From: a virus
DNA length: 64,000 bases
IMG/VR virus record: IMGVR_UViG_3300025168_000068
Coordinates: 1 to 64,000 of that record
Direction: 5' to 3' (one strand)
The stretch's first letter is position 1, and each line of letters begins with the position of its first letter. The notes beneath the pieces were generated by a model. That model searched no databases. It was not told the DNA's origin and saw nothing but the letters and a program-made list of their open reading frames with translations. Below, one piece after another: positions 54,472 to 63,375 of the stretch. The position numbers were made by a program, and so were the translations under genes.

Positions 54472-55551
54472 CTTTTGTAACCTTTTTTTACATGGTCTTA
54501 GCGCGATTTACTATATCTAGTTTCTTTTGTAACCTTTTCTTACTAGGTCTTTATTATCAACTTGAAAGTATCTTCCTTTAGAGTGTATTCTAAACCTAGA
54601 AACAAACCCTCTTTTAATTTCATACAGATACAACCAATCTTCTGTAACCTTTCTTTTGTAACCTTTAGAAAAGCCTACTGCATTCACTAGGTCACTAGTT
54701 TTGTTGGCAACTGCTTTTGTAACTTTTTAGATTCATCTTGAAAATAGTTTAAAGGTTACAGTTTTTGATTCAAAGGTTACAAAAAATAGTTACAAAAATA
54801 ACCACTTGCTGTAGACCTTTTGTAACCTTTAAGCAGGTCAAAACATTTGGTAATAGGATGGCTGAGATGCGTGTCAAAAAGTTACAATATAGGCGCAGCA
54901 CTTGATTACTTTTGTAACCTTTTTTAGATGCGCTACTTTTGGGGTGAAAATAACTTTTTTTTACGCGAGGACTTTTGTAACCTTTTTGCTTTTGTAACCT
55001 TTTTACTTTTGTAACCTTTTCAAAAAACTGGTGTAAAAACTACACTAGGTGTATGCGCCACTTTTGTAACTTTTTTACTTTTGTAACTTTTTTCACTTTT
55101 GTAACCTTTTTGAAAATCCACCCAAATAGCCCCAAAAGGTTACAAAAGAAACGCAAAAGGTTACAAAAAAAGGTTACAAAATAAACCACTATACTGCGAG
55201 ACTTTTGTAACTAATTAGCCCCTCAAAACACTTAGTAATAGCATAAAACGAATGCAGGTCAAATAGTTACAAAAGTAAATCATGACCCTGAAATACCACA
55301 ATTAAAACACCAAAAACGCTGTACTGCGGCGGTGTAAAAAATGCACCGAAAATAAATACCACAATTGACTTTTGTAACTTTTTTGCTACACTAAGTGTAT
55401 TTTACAACACTTGCTCTATTTTTTACATTAAGTGTTTTTTTCTTACCTAGTGTGGAAAGTAAAGTCGGCTTTTGTAACCTTTTAAATCGCTTTTGTAACC
55501 TTTCCGGGTCCCTACTATACAGCCTTGAGTTGTATAGTGCCTTTTGTAACC
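54472..55551. repeat. Iteron-like array, core TTTTGTAAC
   Basis: I count 23 exact copies of TTTTGTAAC or GTTACAAAA and three near copies; most extend to CTTTTGTAACCTTTT. Two sub-arrays have helical spacing: 54972, 54989, 55006 (17 bases apart) and 55061, 55078, 55096 (17 and 18). Most copies face rightward; seven or so, around 54751-54797, 55138-55181 and 55265, are inverted. Confidence 0.9.
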
Positions 55552-55656
55552 TTTGACTTATTGAAAAATCGCAAAAGCAGGTTCAAAGGGGTATGAAAAA
55601 AAAGGGCCTAAAATTACCGGAAACCGGAAATAAAAGAGGTGTAAAAACTACACCGA
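55030..55656. repeat. Palindromic GTGTA-AAAA-TACAC repeat family
   Basis: GGTGTAAAAACTACAC occurs at about 55030 and 55639, and a variant GGTGTAAAAAATGCACC at about 55330. Related ACACTAGGTGT, ACACTAAGTGT and ACATTAAGTGT sequences lie between. These are short dyads of the kind bound by dimeric regulators. Confidence 0.6.
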
Positions 55657-55666
55657 AAAAACCGCT

Positions 55667-55985
55667 AAATTAGCCTAAAATCAAAGATTAATGTCAAACT
55701 GATGTTAAAAAATAGTAAAAACCCAGTAATTAGGCTAAAATCAAAGATTAGGCCGACATTGAAAAAGTGCCTAATTAGGACAGAATCAAAGATTATGGCC
55801 GCCTCGCGTCCGCAGTCCATCGAATAGGGTAAAAAAAGCCAGTAATTAGGCCACAAACCCACATTATTAAAAAATGTAAAATAATTATTATTGGGAGAAA
55901 CTATGCACATTACCGGAATACGGACCGAAAACCAGAACGCACGACTGCATATGAAAAAGTGCGAAATTAGGCCAAAATCGTTCCA
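55667..55985. repeat. Second repeat family in the origin region
   Basis: A 24-base unit, AATTAGGCTAAAATCAAAG followed by ATTA, occurs at 55667-55690, 55727-55750 and 55772-55795. Partial copies keep AATTAGGCCA at about 55844 and 55965. GAAAAAGTGC precedes two of them. Confidence 0.8.
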
Positions 55986-55988
55986 GAG

Positions 55989-56028
55989 TATACTATAAAG
56001 TAAAGGGGACGATGAGAGGTCAGGAGGC
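55989..56028 (+). promoter_or_regulatory. Promoter and ribosome-binding site of the 56036 gene
   Basis: TATACTATAAAG (about 55988-55999) lies about 40 bases before ATG 56036. AGGAGG (56023-56028) is 7 bases before that ATG and supports it over ATG 56012. Confidence 0.5.
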
Positions 56029-56035
56029 AATTAAG

Positions 56036-57388
56036 ATGATACTTAATAATTCTAAGATTATGACGCATAAAATGATGAACGCCCCGAAGGAGTATACTTC
56101 CTTCGGTATAGAGGAGGTAGCAAATGCACCTTCAAACTGGAGTGATGTTTCAAACGTCACTCAGCAACTAGGTGACAATAAGTTCACTAAGACCCAACTA
56201 GTTCATGCTGTCAGAGCAGTAAACAGAATACTAAGACAACAGAACATAAAACCGATAGTAGTAGGTAAGAAATCGAAAGAGGACTTAGTAGACGAGTTAG
56301 ACCTAGTATGTTACCAAGATACTGAGATGTATGGATTCACAGCAAGAAAGAACAAGAACCTATTACTTACAGTTCGAACATTGAAAGACTTCGCTATGGC
56401 AGGTCTACTTACTCAGGAACTAGGAACAAGAGCCTACCTTGAAATTGGTACTGGCAAATCAATCGGCACAGTTAGCAGTATTCACAACAACAAGAAGAGA
56501 GCAACTAAGACAATTACAGATAAGGAATATGTTGAAGCAATCGTTACTTCAAGTCACAAGGCCTTCAACAAATCTAACTGGGTGAATAGTGCTTGTGAGA
56601 CTGAGGGCTTCGTTGGCAAATATGCCCTTGATGGATTCGGCACAGAATCAGAAATAAGATATGCTTGTAATCAGAATCATGAAGCAGTTGAGCAGGGTTC
56701 AGATGCTTGGGCTGTATGTGTTTCAGAAGTTACCGGGGTTATGTCCTATGCTGCTAAGAATACTACATCATTCAAGTGTCCTAACTGTAGAGGTCCGGCG
56801 ACACTGGAAACATACCGACATTCAGTATCAAAGAAGAACGGAACCTTCCTAAGTATGCCATTGATTAAACTAACAGACTCACCATTCAAGACGATTGGTA
56901 TGAGTGCAAGAACTCACATGGTAAAGAAGGAAAGAACCGAGATGCAATACGATGAGTTAGGTAATCCGATTAAATCAGAAACAATTCAATTCAGTGTAAG
57001 AGAGAAAACCGAGACTATCCAACCTCGTCTATACCCGATTCATATTCAGGGTAAAGGTGGCCGTGTTGCTAGAAAAATCAACGGCAAAACCGTTTGGCAT
57101 GACGTTTACTTTCAACAACTAGTATTCGAGTCGGAAACTGCTCAATCCTTCGCTGTATGGTGTGCCGTTGAGTGCTTCGTTGGAGAAAATCCAGAACACC
57201 CTCTAGAGTCAAAGAAGATATTGAATCGAGTATTCATGCCAAGACCTTCAATACTCTCAACTATCCTAGTTAATACCCTATTGAATGATGATTCAATGTC
57301 ATTTAGTAGACCTCAGAAAGTTGTAGCACTAGATGAGTTAGTTGAGACAACAATAGACACCGTAGAAGATGGGGCGGGGGTGGTCTGA
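56036..57388 (+). CDS. Unrecognised origin-adjacent protein with zinc finger
   Basis: Protein of 450 residues from ATG 56036 (MILNNSKIMTHKMMNAPKEY). A middle zinc-finger-like segment contains CNQNHEAVEQ...FKCPNCRGPA. The N-terminal half is helical and basic (TKTQLVHAVRAVNRILRQQN), the C-terminal half more beta-rich. It reads away from the iteron array, the usual position of a gene for an iteron-binding initiator or partition protein; I see no known Rep, Orc1/Cdc6 or Par motif. Codon use is as in its neighbours. Confidence 0.7.
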   Translation: MILNNSKIMTHKMMNAPKEYTSFGIEEVANAPSNWSDVSNVTQQLGDNKFTKTQLVHAVRAVNRILRQQNIKPIVVGKKSKEDLVDELDLVCYQDTEMYGFTARKNKNLLLTVRTLKDFAMAGLLTQELGTRAYLEIGTGKSIGTVSSIHNNKKRATKTITDKEYVEAIVTSSHKAFNKSNWVNSACETEGFVGKYALDGFGTESEIRYACNQNHEAVEQGSDAWAVCVSEVTGVMSYAAKNTTSFKCPNCRGPATLETYRHSVSKKNGTFLSMPLIKLTDSPFKTIGMSARTHMVKKERTEMQYDELGNPIKSETIQFSVREKTETIQPRLYPIHIQGKGGRVARKINGKTVWHDVYFQQLVFESETAQSFAVWCAVECFVGENPEHPLESKKILNRVFMPRPSILSTILVNTLLNDDSMSFSRPQKVVALDELVETTIDTVEDGAGVV

Positions 57389-57390
57389 GA

Positions 57391-57915
57391 ATGACTACCT
57401 CCCCCCTCACTTCTTATTCTGATTATTATACCCCTATCGAACTTACTCTTGAAGTTCTCAATGCAGTTGTGATTCGTCCTCATAGTGATAGTCAAATTAA
57501 ATGGTTCGGCCACGAATTAATCAGTTCTAATTATGACTTGAACCATTGTAACAATCATTATCATAATATCAACTACCCTACTCTAGTTAAATTATTCATT
57601 GAAACTATAGAACCAATGTTTAGACCTACCATTGAAACAAACTGGCATGAAGAAGAAGTGGAAGTATGGAATACATACCTTGCTCAACTCGAAAACCATG
57701 ATTACCGAAAACCAATTCCGACTATGTATATTACAGATAATGAATGCCCATATTGTGATTCATGCACACCGGCACCATTTACATTCTCAATAGCACTTGA
57801 AATTATTGAATCGGTTGAAGATTGGATGAAAGAAATGGAACATATCAACAACATGGATAATGATTTATTATTGGCAATAATCAGAGTCCGTATTGATGAT
57901 GAGTTGGAGGTGTGA
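57391..57915 (+). CDS. Hypothetical protein (174 residues)
   Basis: Acidic protein starting MTTSPLTSYSDYYTPIEL, with a His/Asn-rich segment (NHCNNHYHN type) and NECPYCDSC. Two bases after the upstream stop. Its first residues and the DNA before them are repeated at the start of the next gene. No family recognised. Confidence 0.6.
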   Translation: MTTSPLTSYSDYYTPIELTLEVLNAVVIRPHSDSQIKWFGHELISSNYDLNHCNNHYHNINYPTLVKLFIETIEPMFRPTIETNWHEEEVEVWNTYLAQLENHDYRKPIPTMYITDNECPYCDSCTPAPFTFSIALEIIESVEDWMKEMEHINNMDNDLLLAIIRVRIDDELEV

Positions 57916-57917
57916 GA

Positions 57918-58103
57918 TTGACAACCTCACCCCTCACCCCTCCTATCCTCAATCAATGCCTATATTGCCCCGTTTACCTATGGAATCCGGCTCAAATCGT
58001 ATGCACTGAGTGCAAAAATAGCCGTTTAGCATCTATCCTATGCCATAGTGACGGGATTACGGTTGAGCAATTGCCGTTTCCTAGCCTCTCAAGGTGGATT
58101 TAA
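57918..58103 (+). CDS. Small zinc-finger protein (61 residues)
   Basis: TTG 57918 start, 6 bases after GGAGGTG, giving MTTSPLTPPILNQ, nearly the same N-terminus as the previous protein. CLYCPVYLWNPAQIVCTEC is a four-Cys zinc site. An upstream in-frame GTG 57912 overlaps the ribosome-binding site and is less likely. Confidence 0.55.
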   Translation: MTTSPLTPPILNQCLYCPVYLWNPAQIVCTECKNSRLASILCHSDGITVEQLPFPSLSRWI

Positions 58104-58342
58104 GGCACTTAATTAACATACAGGTAAAAGTTACTGCCCGACGAAAAAGCCTCCCTTAAATGTGCCTTTAAACGGCCATTTTTGGGAGGTCTAGGTTTTT
58201 TGATGGTTTGAGTGAAAACTAGGCATCCAAAACCTACAGATACACCCCTACCCTGAATGGCTACCACCTTTTCAGATTTAAAATAATTTTTTTGAAAAAA
58301 TATTTTTAGGACACTTATTGTTGGCTTGTATTGGGTTGATGA
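58104..58342. other. Convergent intergenic region
   Basis: 239 bases between converging units. It contains the inverted repeat described at 58150-58189 and several T or A runs (GGTTTTTTG, ATTTTTTTGAAAAAATATTTTT) that suit termination on both strands. No gene is apparent. Confidence 0.5.
58150..58189. terminator. Possible bidirectional terminator
   Basis: CCTCCC (58150-58155) and GGGAGG (58184-58189) form an inverted repeat with CATTTTT just before the second arm and TTTTTT shortly after. It lies between convergent genes. Confidence 0.4.
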
Positions 58343-58621
58343 CTACCGCCCCTCGTCATTAGCCCGCTTATACTCCTTACGTTTACCGTTAGGGTATATT
58401 CTCACAACTCTACTAACTATACGTCCTTTGTGTATTTCACGGCGAATCCAAGCCGGTATAGATTTAACAGTCATCTGCTTCCAATGTCTAGGAATCTCAG
58501 AAGAAAACCTATTGGCAATCTGTTCTGAGTTTTTCCAATCGTTATCAAAGAAACCTTCTTCATACATTTTGTCGAAACTGTTTTGCACACGCACTTTTCT
58601 TTTTTCCGGCCCGTGTCTCAT
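58343..58621 (-). CDS. Small basic protein following the terminase gene
   Basis: Protein of 92 residues, strongly basic, with SEQIANRFSSEIPRHWKQMTVKSIPAWIRREIHKG, possibly a helix-turn-helix. ATGA overlap with the terminase stop. It could be a terminase partner (a small subunit) but no motif proves this. Confidence 0.6.
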   Translation of the reverse strand: MRHGPEKRKVRVQNSFDKMYEEGFFDNDWKNSEQIANRFSSEIPRHWKQMTVKSIPAWIRREIHKGRIVSRVVRIYPNGKRKEYKRANDEGR

Positions 58622-60114
58622 TTTCTAATCACCCTACCACCAATACCCGAACCAATACTAGGAAGTCCTTTACTACCACCTAACCATTGACCGGCCTTTA
58701 GAGTTTTCATAACTACCGGCATATCCGGTGTTCTGTATGTAAATTGGTCTATTGCATGAGCCAAAGCCATTGTAGTATCGTTGTGCTTACCTAAATCTAC
58801 AATTAACCCTTCTCTCCAAGCATGAGTTTCTAATTCCTCTAATACTATATTTACTATACGTCTTGTATCGTCACTACCGAAAGGGAATATTACAAGTTCT
58901 CTTTCAAACCATACACGCAGACGATTTAACAATCCCTGCTTTAAAGTTCTGTTACTTACTTTACTTTGCCTGTAATCTACCATAGCGCCTTTTTGCACTA
59001 ACAGACTTTCATACATTTGTTGAAATCCTACATCTTCGGCAGCAACAGGACAGTTACCATATCTTTTTATCAATTCTATTAGAACATCTGCTTGCTTATC
59101 CGGCGGAAAGTCATTTCTTCTCCACATATTAACAAAATGAATAAATCCTTCTTCGTCTTGTCTTAGTATAACCATAACGCTGTAATCTTGCCCTAATCCA
59201 TGTGAAGGGTCAAATCCTATAACATAACGTGAATCATCCCTCTTATCAGGCTCTAGTATGTTATTTATCTTTAGATTCTTTCTTATTAGATTTCTAGGAT
59301 ATACTGCCGACTCATCATCAACAACTTTACACAAATACTCCTGCGCAAACTCTAAATCCCCAATAGAGTTTTTTTGTTCTAGTAAATACTCTATAGGTCT
59401 AAGTTCTTCCCATAGTGCCACAGGCTTTATTTTATCGGGGTCTGCCCTCCATTCATCCCAGTTTGGTATAGAGGACCAAATCCCTGTTTTCCAATCATCA
59501 TTATCTAACATTTCAGTATGGTATATGTCATTCATAGACATAGGAGTTCCTACACAAAATAAACTAGATTTAGGGTCAAGCATAGGCATAACTACTTTAC
59601 GCAACCAATTTCTTAATTGACCTAAGTTCAAATCTTTTTTAGCGTCTAAAAGAATATCATCTAAAACTACAACGCCCGGATGGTCGCCTCTAATAGCACT
59701 ACCTACAGAAGTGCATCTAATAACCGCGCCATTAGTGAGATACAGTTCTGTTTTACCACCTCTAGTAGTATCTAAGTATTTACTCAACTGAGGGTGTTTT
59801 GTTAAATCTCCTCTAATTTCCGCTAAACGTCTAATTGCAGTATCTCTACTGGCGGAAAACAGCCATGCGTTTATAGGTGCGTTGTTGAATCTGTCAAAAA
59901 GTGCCATGTGTAATAACTTAACACCTACAGTTGTGCTTTTAGAATGACCTCTAGGTGCGACTATACATACTTTGTGAACGTAAGAGCCTTTTCTATTGCC
60001 ATAAAGTTCTAACCATTCGCCAATGTGTTCACCCCAAGTATAACCTAACCAACGGTAAAAATAACCTACGTCATCTCTACTTCTTTCTAATGACAATTCT
60101 GTGCTAAAACTCAT
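58618..60114 (-). CDS. terL: Terminase large subunit
   Basis: DNA-packaging motor of 498 residues. ATPase: Walker A APRGHSKST (53-61), Walker B VVVLDD (148-153) and coupling GTPMS (189-193). Nuclease (RNase H-like): D302 in GFDPSHG, E360-D361 in AAEDVGF and D446 in KHNDTTMALAHA. Full length for the family. It would bind the portal at the procapsid vertex and cut concatemers. It is on the opposite strand from the portal gene, with a zinc-ribbon gene overlapping its start. Confidence 0.95.
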   Translation of the reverse strand: MSFSTELSLERSRDDVGYFYRWLGYTWGEHIGEWLELYGNRKGSYVHKVCIVAPRGHSKSTTVGVKLLHMALFDRFNNAPINAWLFSASRDTAIRRLAEIRGDLTKHPQLSKYLDTTRGGKTELYLTNGAVIRCTSVGSAIRGDHPGVVVLDDILLDAKKDLNLGQLRNWLRKVVMPMLDPKSSLFCVGTPMSMNDIYHTEMLDNDDWKTGIWSSIPNWDEWRADPDKIKPVALWEELRPIEYLLEQKNSIGDLEFAQEYLCKVVDDESAVYPRNLIRKNLKINNILEPDKRDDSRYVIGFDPSHGLGQDYSVMVILRQDEEGFIHFVNMWRRNDFPPDKQADVLIELIKRYGNCPVAAEDVGFQQMYESLLVQKGAMVDYRQSKVSNRTLKQGLLNRLRVWFERELVIFPFGSDDTRRIVNIVLEELETHAWREGLIVDLGKHNDTTMALAHAIDQFTYRTPDMPVVMKTLKAGQWLGGSKGLPSIGSGIGGRVIRK

Positions 60115-60233
60115 TTTGGAACTAACCCCTTTTCAAAACAATAAGGACAAACCCTTTCTAACACTTTTGCTCGCATCATACGACTGGAAGCCCAACCGCA
60201 TTTGGTGCATTTAACAGACTCCCATTTAACCAT
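60111..60233 (-). CDS. Small zinc-ribbon protein (40 residues)
   Basis: MVKWESVKCTKCGWASSRM with a second pair in VCPYCFEKG: C9, C12, C29, C32. It overlaps the metallophosphoesterase stop by 8 bases and the terminase ATG by 4, so all three are likely translated from one message. Possibly a packaging accessory. Confidence 0.65.
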   Translation of the reverse strand: MVKWESVKCTKCGWASSRMMRAKVLERVCPYCFEKGLVPK

Positions 60234-61662
60234 GTTTCATCACTGGTGCGTATAATGTGCCTATAATCCCATCTTTTTTATCTACTAGGTGAGCAAAAAG
60301 ACCTGCACGTTCTGTAACAAATCCTTTTCTGTAATGCCATCTATCGTGACCTGCTAAACTAGGCAACTGTATTACAAAACAGCCTCCTTTTTGCATCATG
60401 TGCGTATAATGCTTATGTCCGTGAAACCACATTCTGTTAGAGCATTTACCCCATAAGTTTCTTTCTTCATTAGCCATAATCAAAGGCAGGTCTAAACTCT
60501 TTACAAAGTCTCCGTGAGTAAAACCTAATAGGTTATTACCCCAAGATACATATTGCCTAGATTTAGGACTAACTAAAACGCTTACATCTTCTACATCTTG
60601 ATATGCAGCCTGTAAATACAAAGCCAATGCTAATGCAGCAAATCTATCGTGATTACCCGACATAAAGACTATTTCTACTGGCGCTACCTTTCTAAGCATT
60701 TCAATATGCTCTTTTGCTAGTTCGCAACCATTCATTAATATTTGAGCAGGTGTGCCGGACATATCCTGTGCAGTTCCCGCAGTAGTTGTGCCTCCGTCAT
60801 TATCTATATGGAACCAATCACTACCTGTAGCCAAAATTACTTTTTCAGGTTCGCTAGGCAATCTATTAATAAGATTCTGAGTTCTATCAAGAAGTCTTGA
60901 CCTAGCCTCTTCCATATCAAAATGCACACCTACTTCATCAACCCATCCACCTTTACCATAGTGTAAGTCGGTAGGAGATATAACTACAGCATAAGGATTA
61001 CCTTTAGGCATTTTAATCTTTTTAGGATTCTTTGCTACTGTAATTTTATTGATATTATCAACAAACTCATCTAAAAGCGTAGCCCGTAGTTCTCTATACT
61101 TCATAGCATCTTTTTCTATGTTACTCCATTTTGCTTTATCTATATCTACCAATAGTTTCTGTTTTTCAGAAAATACCAATTCATTTAGTAAGTCTTTCCG
61201 GTCTTTTGTAACTACCTCTTCATCTGTAAACGGTATCATACTATGTTTCCATTTGTGAGCGCGAACATATTCACCTAACCATAATTCAGGCATATTAAAC
61301 TCTCTTGACAAATCACTTACAGTATACCCGCCCGTCATGTCACTATAGGCTCTTTTCATCTCACGGTGAGAATTACCGCTTATACAAATCATATGAGCCA
61401 TACTATCTAAATAAGTAAGGTAGACATCTTTGCTCGCATCATAATGAGTCTTGACTCTTTCTAATGGTGCTGATAGAGGATTACTATATTCCTCTGCATC
61501 GGGTTGAAAGTTTCCTCCCCAATCTCTAATGGCAAATCGCCATGCGTCAATGCTTCTTTTAGGCTCTATACTGTTTAGAAATCTTGCGAACTCCGACGCA
61601 CTACTAAATCCCTCAGTTGCATATTTTTCTATTAGGTCTGTTCCACCGTGATACTTTCCCAT
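60226..61662 (-). CDS. Calcineurin-like metallophosphoesterase
   Basis: Predicted metal-dependent phosphoesterase or nuclease. Motifs in order: SPTDLHYGK, GSDWFHIDN, MSGNHDR, GFTHGD and WFHGHKH supply the two-metal site. The N-terminal ~220 residues are a separate helical region (SVSDLSREFNMPELWLGEYVRAHKWKHS looks like a helix-turn-helix). Start MGKYHGG at 61662 is chosen because a promoter box lies ~31 bases before it; ATG 61713 would add 17 residues and pass through the box. Upstream of the terminase, so perhaps involved in packaging or DNA processing. Confidence 0.85.
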   Translation of the reverse strand: MGKYHGGTDLIEKYATEGFSSASEFARFLNSIEPKRSIDAWRFAIRDWGGNFQPDAEEYSNPLSAPLERVKTHYDASKDVYLTYLDSMAHMICISGNSHREMKRAYSDMTGGYTVSDLSREFNMPELWLGEYVRAHKWKHSMIPFTDEEVVTKDRKDLLNELVFSEKQKLLVDIDKAKWSNIEKDAMKYRELRATLLDEFVDNINKITVAKNPKKIKMPKGNPYAVVISPTDLHYGKGGWVDEVGVHFDMEEARSRLLDRTQNLINRLPSEPEKVILATGSDWFHIDNDGGTTTAGTAQDMSGTPAQILMNGCELAKEHIEMLRKVAPVEIVFMSGNHDRFAALALALYLQAAYQDVEDVSVLVSPKSRQYVSWGNNLLGFTHGDFVKSLDLPLIMANEERNLWGKCSNRMWFHGHKHYTHMMQKGGCFVIQLPSLAGHDRWHYRKGFVTERAGLFAHLVDKKDGIIGTLYAPVMKHG

Positions 61663-61683
61663 ATAAAGAGTAGGGTATGGATA

Positions 61684-61695
61684 GGTTCTTAAACC
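61684..61695 (-). promoter_or_regulatory. Promoter box for the terminase unit
   Basis: Minus-strand GGTTTAAGAACC followed by TATCC resembles the GGTTTATTAACCTA boxes of the replication units and lies about 31 bases before ATG 61662. It falls inside the longer reading frame, which argues for the shorter start. Confidence 0.45.
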
Positions 61696-61730
61696 TTTTT
61701 TTTTCTGTAACATACAATTCTTTCAGAAAA

Positions 61731-61907
61731 AATTAATGGCTTGCAGTATAGCGTTTTTTTGAATTAATTTATTTGTTCAAAGGGAGGTAATGTATTTGTC
61801 GGCTTATTCTAATACATTAACTATTATAATTACGAAGTAATTCTTCTACACCTTTGAATAAAAAAAAGAATTAAGAAAATGGGTCGCAGTAATGCTTTTT
61901 ATTTTTT
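61731..61907. repeat. AT-rich dyad element B (pairs with 41423-41617)
   Basis: Intergenic region between divergent units. The left arm carries GCAGTATAGCG and TTGTTCAAAGG; the right arm carries CCTTTGAATAAA and TCGCAGTAATGC. The centre contains AATGTATT...AATACATT (8-base stem) and AATTACGAAGTAATT (6-base stem). Both arms match those of element A in the same relative order. A shared regulator-binding site or secondary origin is possible. Confidence 0.6.
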
Positions 61908-61946
61908 CTACAAAAAAGGTAAAAAATAGAAAAAATTAATCCCAAA

Positions 61947-61957
61947 CTTTATTATAC
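61947..61957 (+). promoter_or_regulatory. Candidate promoter for the portal gene
   Basis: CTTTATTATAC lies about 26 bases before ATG 61978, the spacing of an archaeal TATA box for a leaderless message; no Shine-Dalgarno sequence precedes the start. Confidence 0.4.
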
Positions 61958-61977
61958 AGTCGAAAAATGGTAAAAAC

Positions 61978-63375
61978 ATGGCCGAGCGCAGTTTTTGGAA
62001 TCCTTTCGCAAGAAAAGATGTAACAGCGAGTGAAAAAACAATAAAGAGGGTAGGAAGCAATCAAAAGTTTTCTGCTGTAGCAGGTATTCCTGATATAGTT
62101 AGAGATACGGAAAGATTGAGACAAGACAGTAAGTTTGACAATGAGTTTGACCTTTACGACCACATGATAAAATTAGACCCTGAACTAAACGGTGCGGTTC
62201 GCGCAGTTTCTTTGACAGCAAACAATTATGAAATAAATTACGACAAAGGTAAGAATGCTACAATTAGAAACGCTATACAAGAACTAGTAGAAGAAACACT
62301 GGATTTTGACGATGTAATGATTAACACTATGAGAAATCTTATGGTTTACGGTAATGATATAAATAAATTAGTGGGTAAAGAAGGTATTGGTATTACCAAT
62401 CTACAAAACCTACCAATTAAACAAATAACAATCGTTGATGAAAGAGGCGGCTTAGGTTCTTACTTTGTTGCTGATGAAGATAATCCTATTATTGATTCTG
62501 TTACATATATGGTTAGAGAAGGAACTATGTATGAAAGAGAGATACCTAACGCAGAAATACTACACGTTAGGGTAGATTATAGAAGTAATTGGTTTACCGA
62601 CAACAAAGGTCGAAAGACCTATGGTGTATGGGGCGCTTCCCGATTTACGTCACTTAAGCAAGCAATACGAATGAAATACAACACAATGAACAACCGTATC
62701 TCATTGGAAGATGCTATGACAAAACAATACATTACTATTGACAAATCTGCAATCGAACATATACAAGACCCTGCTGAACAACAGGAAAGACTTCTTTACA
62801 TTATGGATGAGGTAATAACTTTGTTTCAAGGATTAAGAGGCGACCAAATACCAGTTCTTCCTCATTACGTTGAATTACACCACGTTGATTTAGGTAACGC
62901 TTTGCCTAACTCAAGTGATTTCTTAGACAGTGTTAATGCTGATATTGCGGCTGTATTACAAGTGCCAAGAGTAGCAGCAGGTCAAGAAAAAGGTTCGACG
63001 TTTGCTGCAACATTCAACGCAAACCTGTGGGCTGTTCAAGCAATTAGCCGTATGCATAGAATCCTCCAAGATAGCACAATGAAGATTTTTTCTGAGCATT
63101 TGAATCTTATGGGTATAGAACATAAAATGAAAGATTTACCTACAATCACCTTTGACACTATGGATAGTGAAACACCGCTAAACGTAATGCAGAGAATGGT
63201 TATGGGTTACACAAATGGTATTCTAACACTAAACCAAGCACTAGAAGGTCTTAGTCTCCCGTCTGCTAAAGACGGGGATGAAAGAAAAGATGTTAAAAGT
63301 CCTGAAAGTGTAGGTGAATTACCTAGACAAAACTCCCAACCTTCTGCACCAACAGAAGATGGTGAAGAATTATGA
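61978..63375 (+). CDS. Portal protein
   Basis: Protein of 465 residues that would form the dodecameric head portal. Recognised by LDPELNGAVRAVSLTANNYEI near the N-terminus, IPNAEILHVRVDYRS...TYGVWGASRFTSLKQAIRMK, the long wing/stem helices, VNADIAAVLQVPRVAAGQEKGSTFAATFNANLWAVQAI and a C-terminal PITFDTMDSETPLN-like region ahead of an acidic/Ser tail. It is the first gene of the rightward head unit, whose capsid genes must lie beyond the window. The 3' end overlaps the next start. Confidence 0.85.
   Translation: MAERSFWNPFARKDVTASEKTIKRVGSNQKFSAVAGIPDIVRDTERLRQDSKFDNEFDLYDHMIKLDPELNGAVRAVSLTANNYEINYDKGKNATIRNAIQELVEETLDFDDVMINTMRNLMVYGNDINKLVGKEGIGITNLQNLPIKQITIVDERGGLGSYFVADEDNPIIDSVTYMVREGTMYEREIPNAEILHVRVDYRSNWFTDNKGRKTYGVWGASRFTSLKQAIRMKYNTMNNRISLEDAMTKQYITIDKSAIEHIQDPAEQQERLLYIMDEVITLFQGLRGDQIPVLPHYVELHHVDLGNALPNSSDFLDSVNADIAAVLQVPRVAAGQEKGSTFAATFNANLWAVQAISRMHRILQDSTMKIFSEHLNLMGIEHKMKDLPTITFDTMDSETPLNVMQRMVMGYTNGILTLNQALEGLSLPSAKDGDERKDVKSPESVGELPRQNSQPSAPTEDGEEL

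Larger units (their letters stand above)
54422..56035. other. Repeat-rich non-coding region, candidate replication origin
   Basis: About 1.6 kb with no convincing gene between divergent units (leftward early genes and rightward 56036 gene). It holds an iteron-like array (54472-55551), a longer repeat family (55667-55985), palindromic GTGTA...TACAC elements, a 7-base-pair hairpin (55514-55538) and TACTGCG motifs at 55192 and 55322. Dense iterons, AT-rich tracts and divergent transcription are the usual marks of a replication origin or partition site. Confidence 0.75.

Noticed and set aside
54472-55551. Possible CRISPR array
   Set aside because: The repeated unit is only 9-15 bases, occurs in both orientations and has irregular spacing; there are no uniform spacers and no cas1 or cas2.
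55665-56030. Minus-strand frame of 121 codons across the second repeat family
   Set aside because: It runs through the repeats and the promoter of the 56036 gene and has low-complexity, phenylalanine-rich composition.
58326-58628. Plus-strand frame of 100 codons
   Set aside because: It is antisense to the small gene coupled by ATGA overlap to the terminase, which has the better context.
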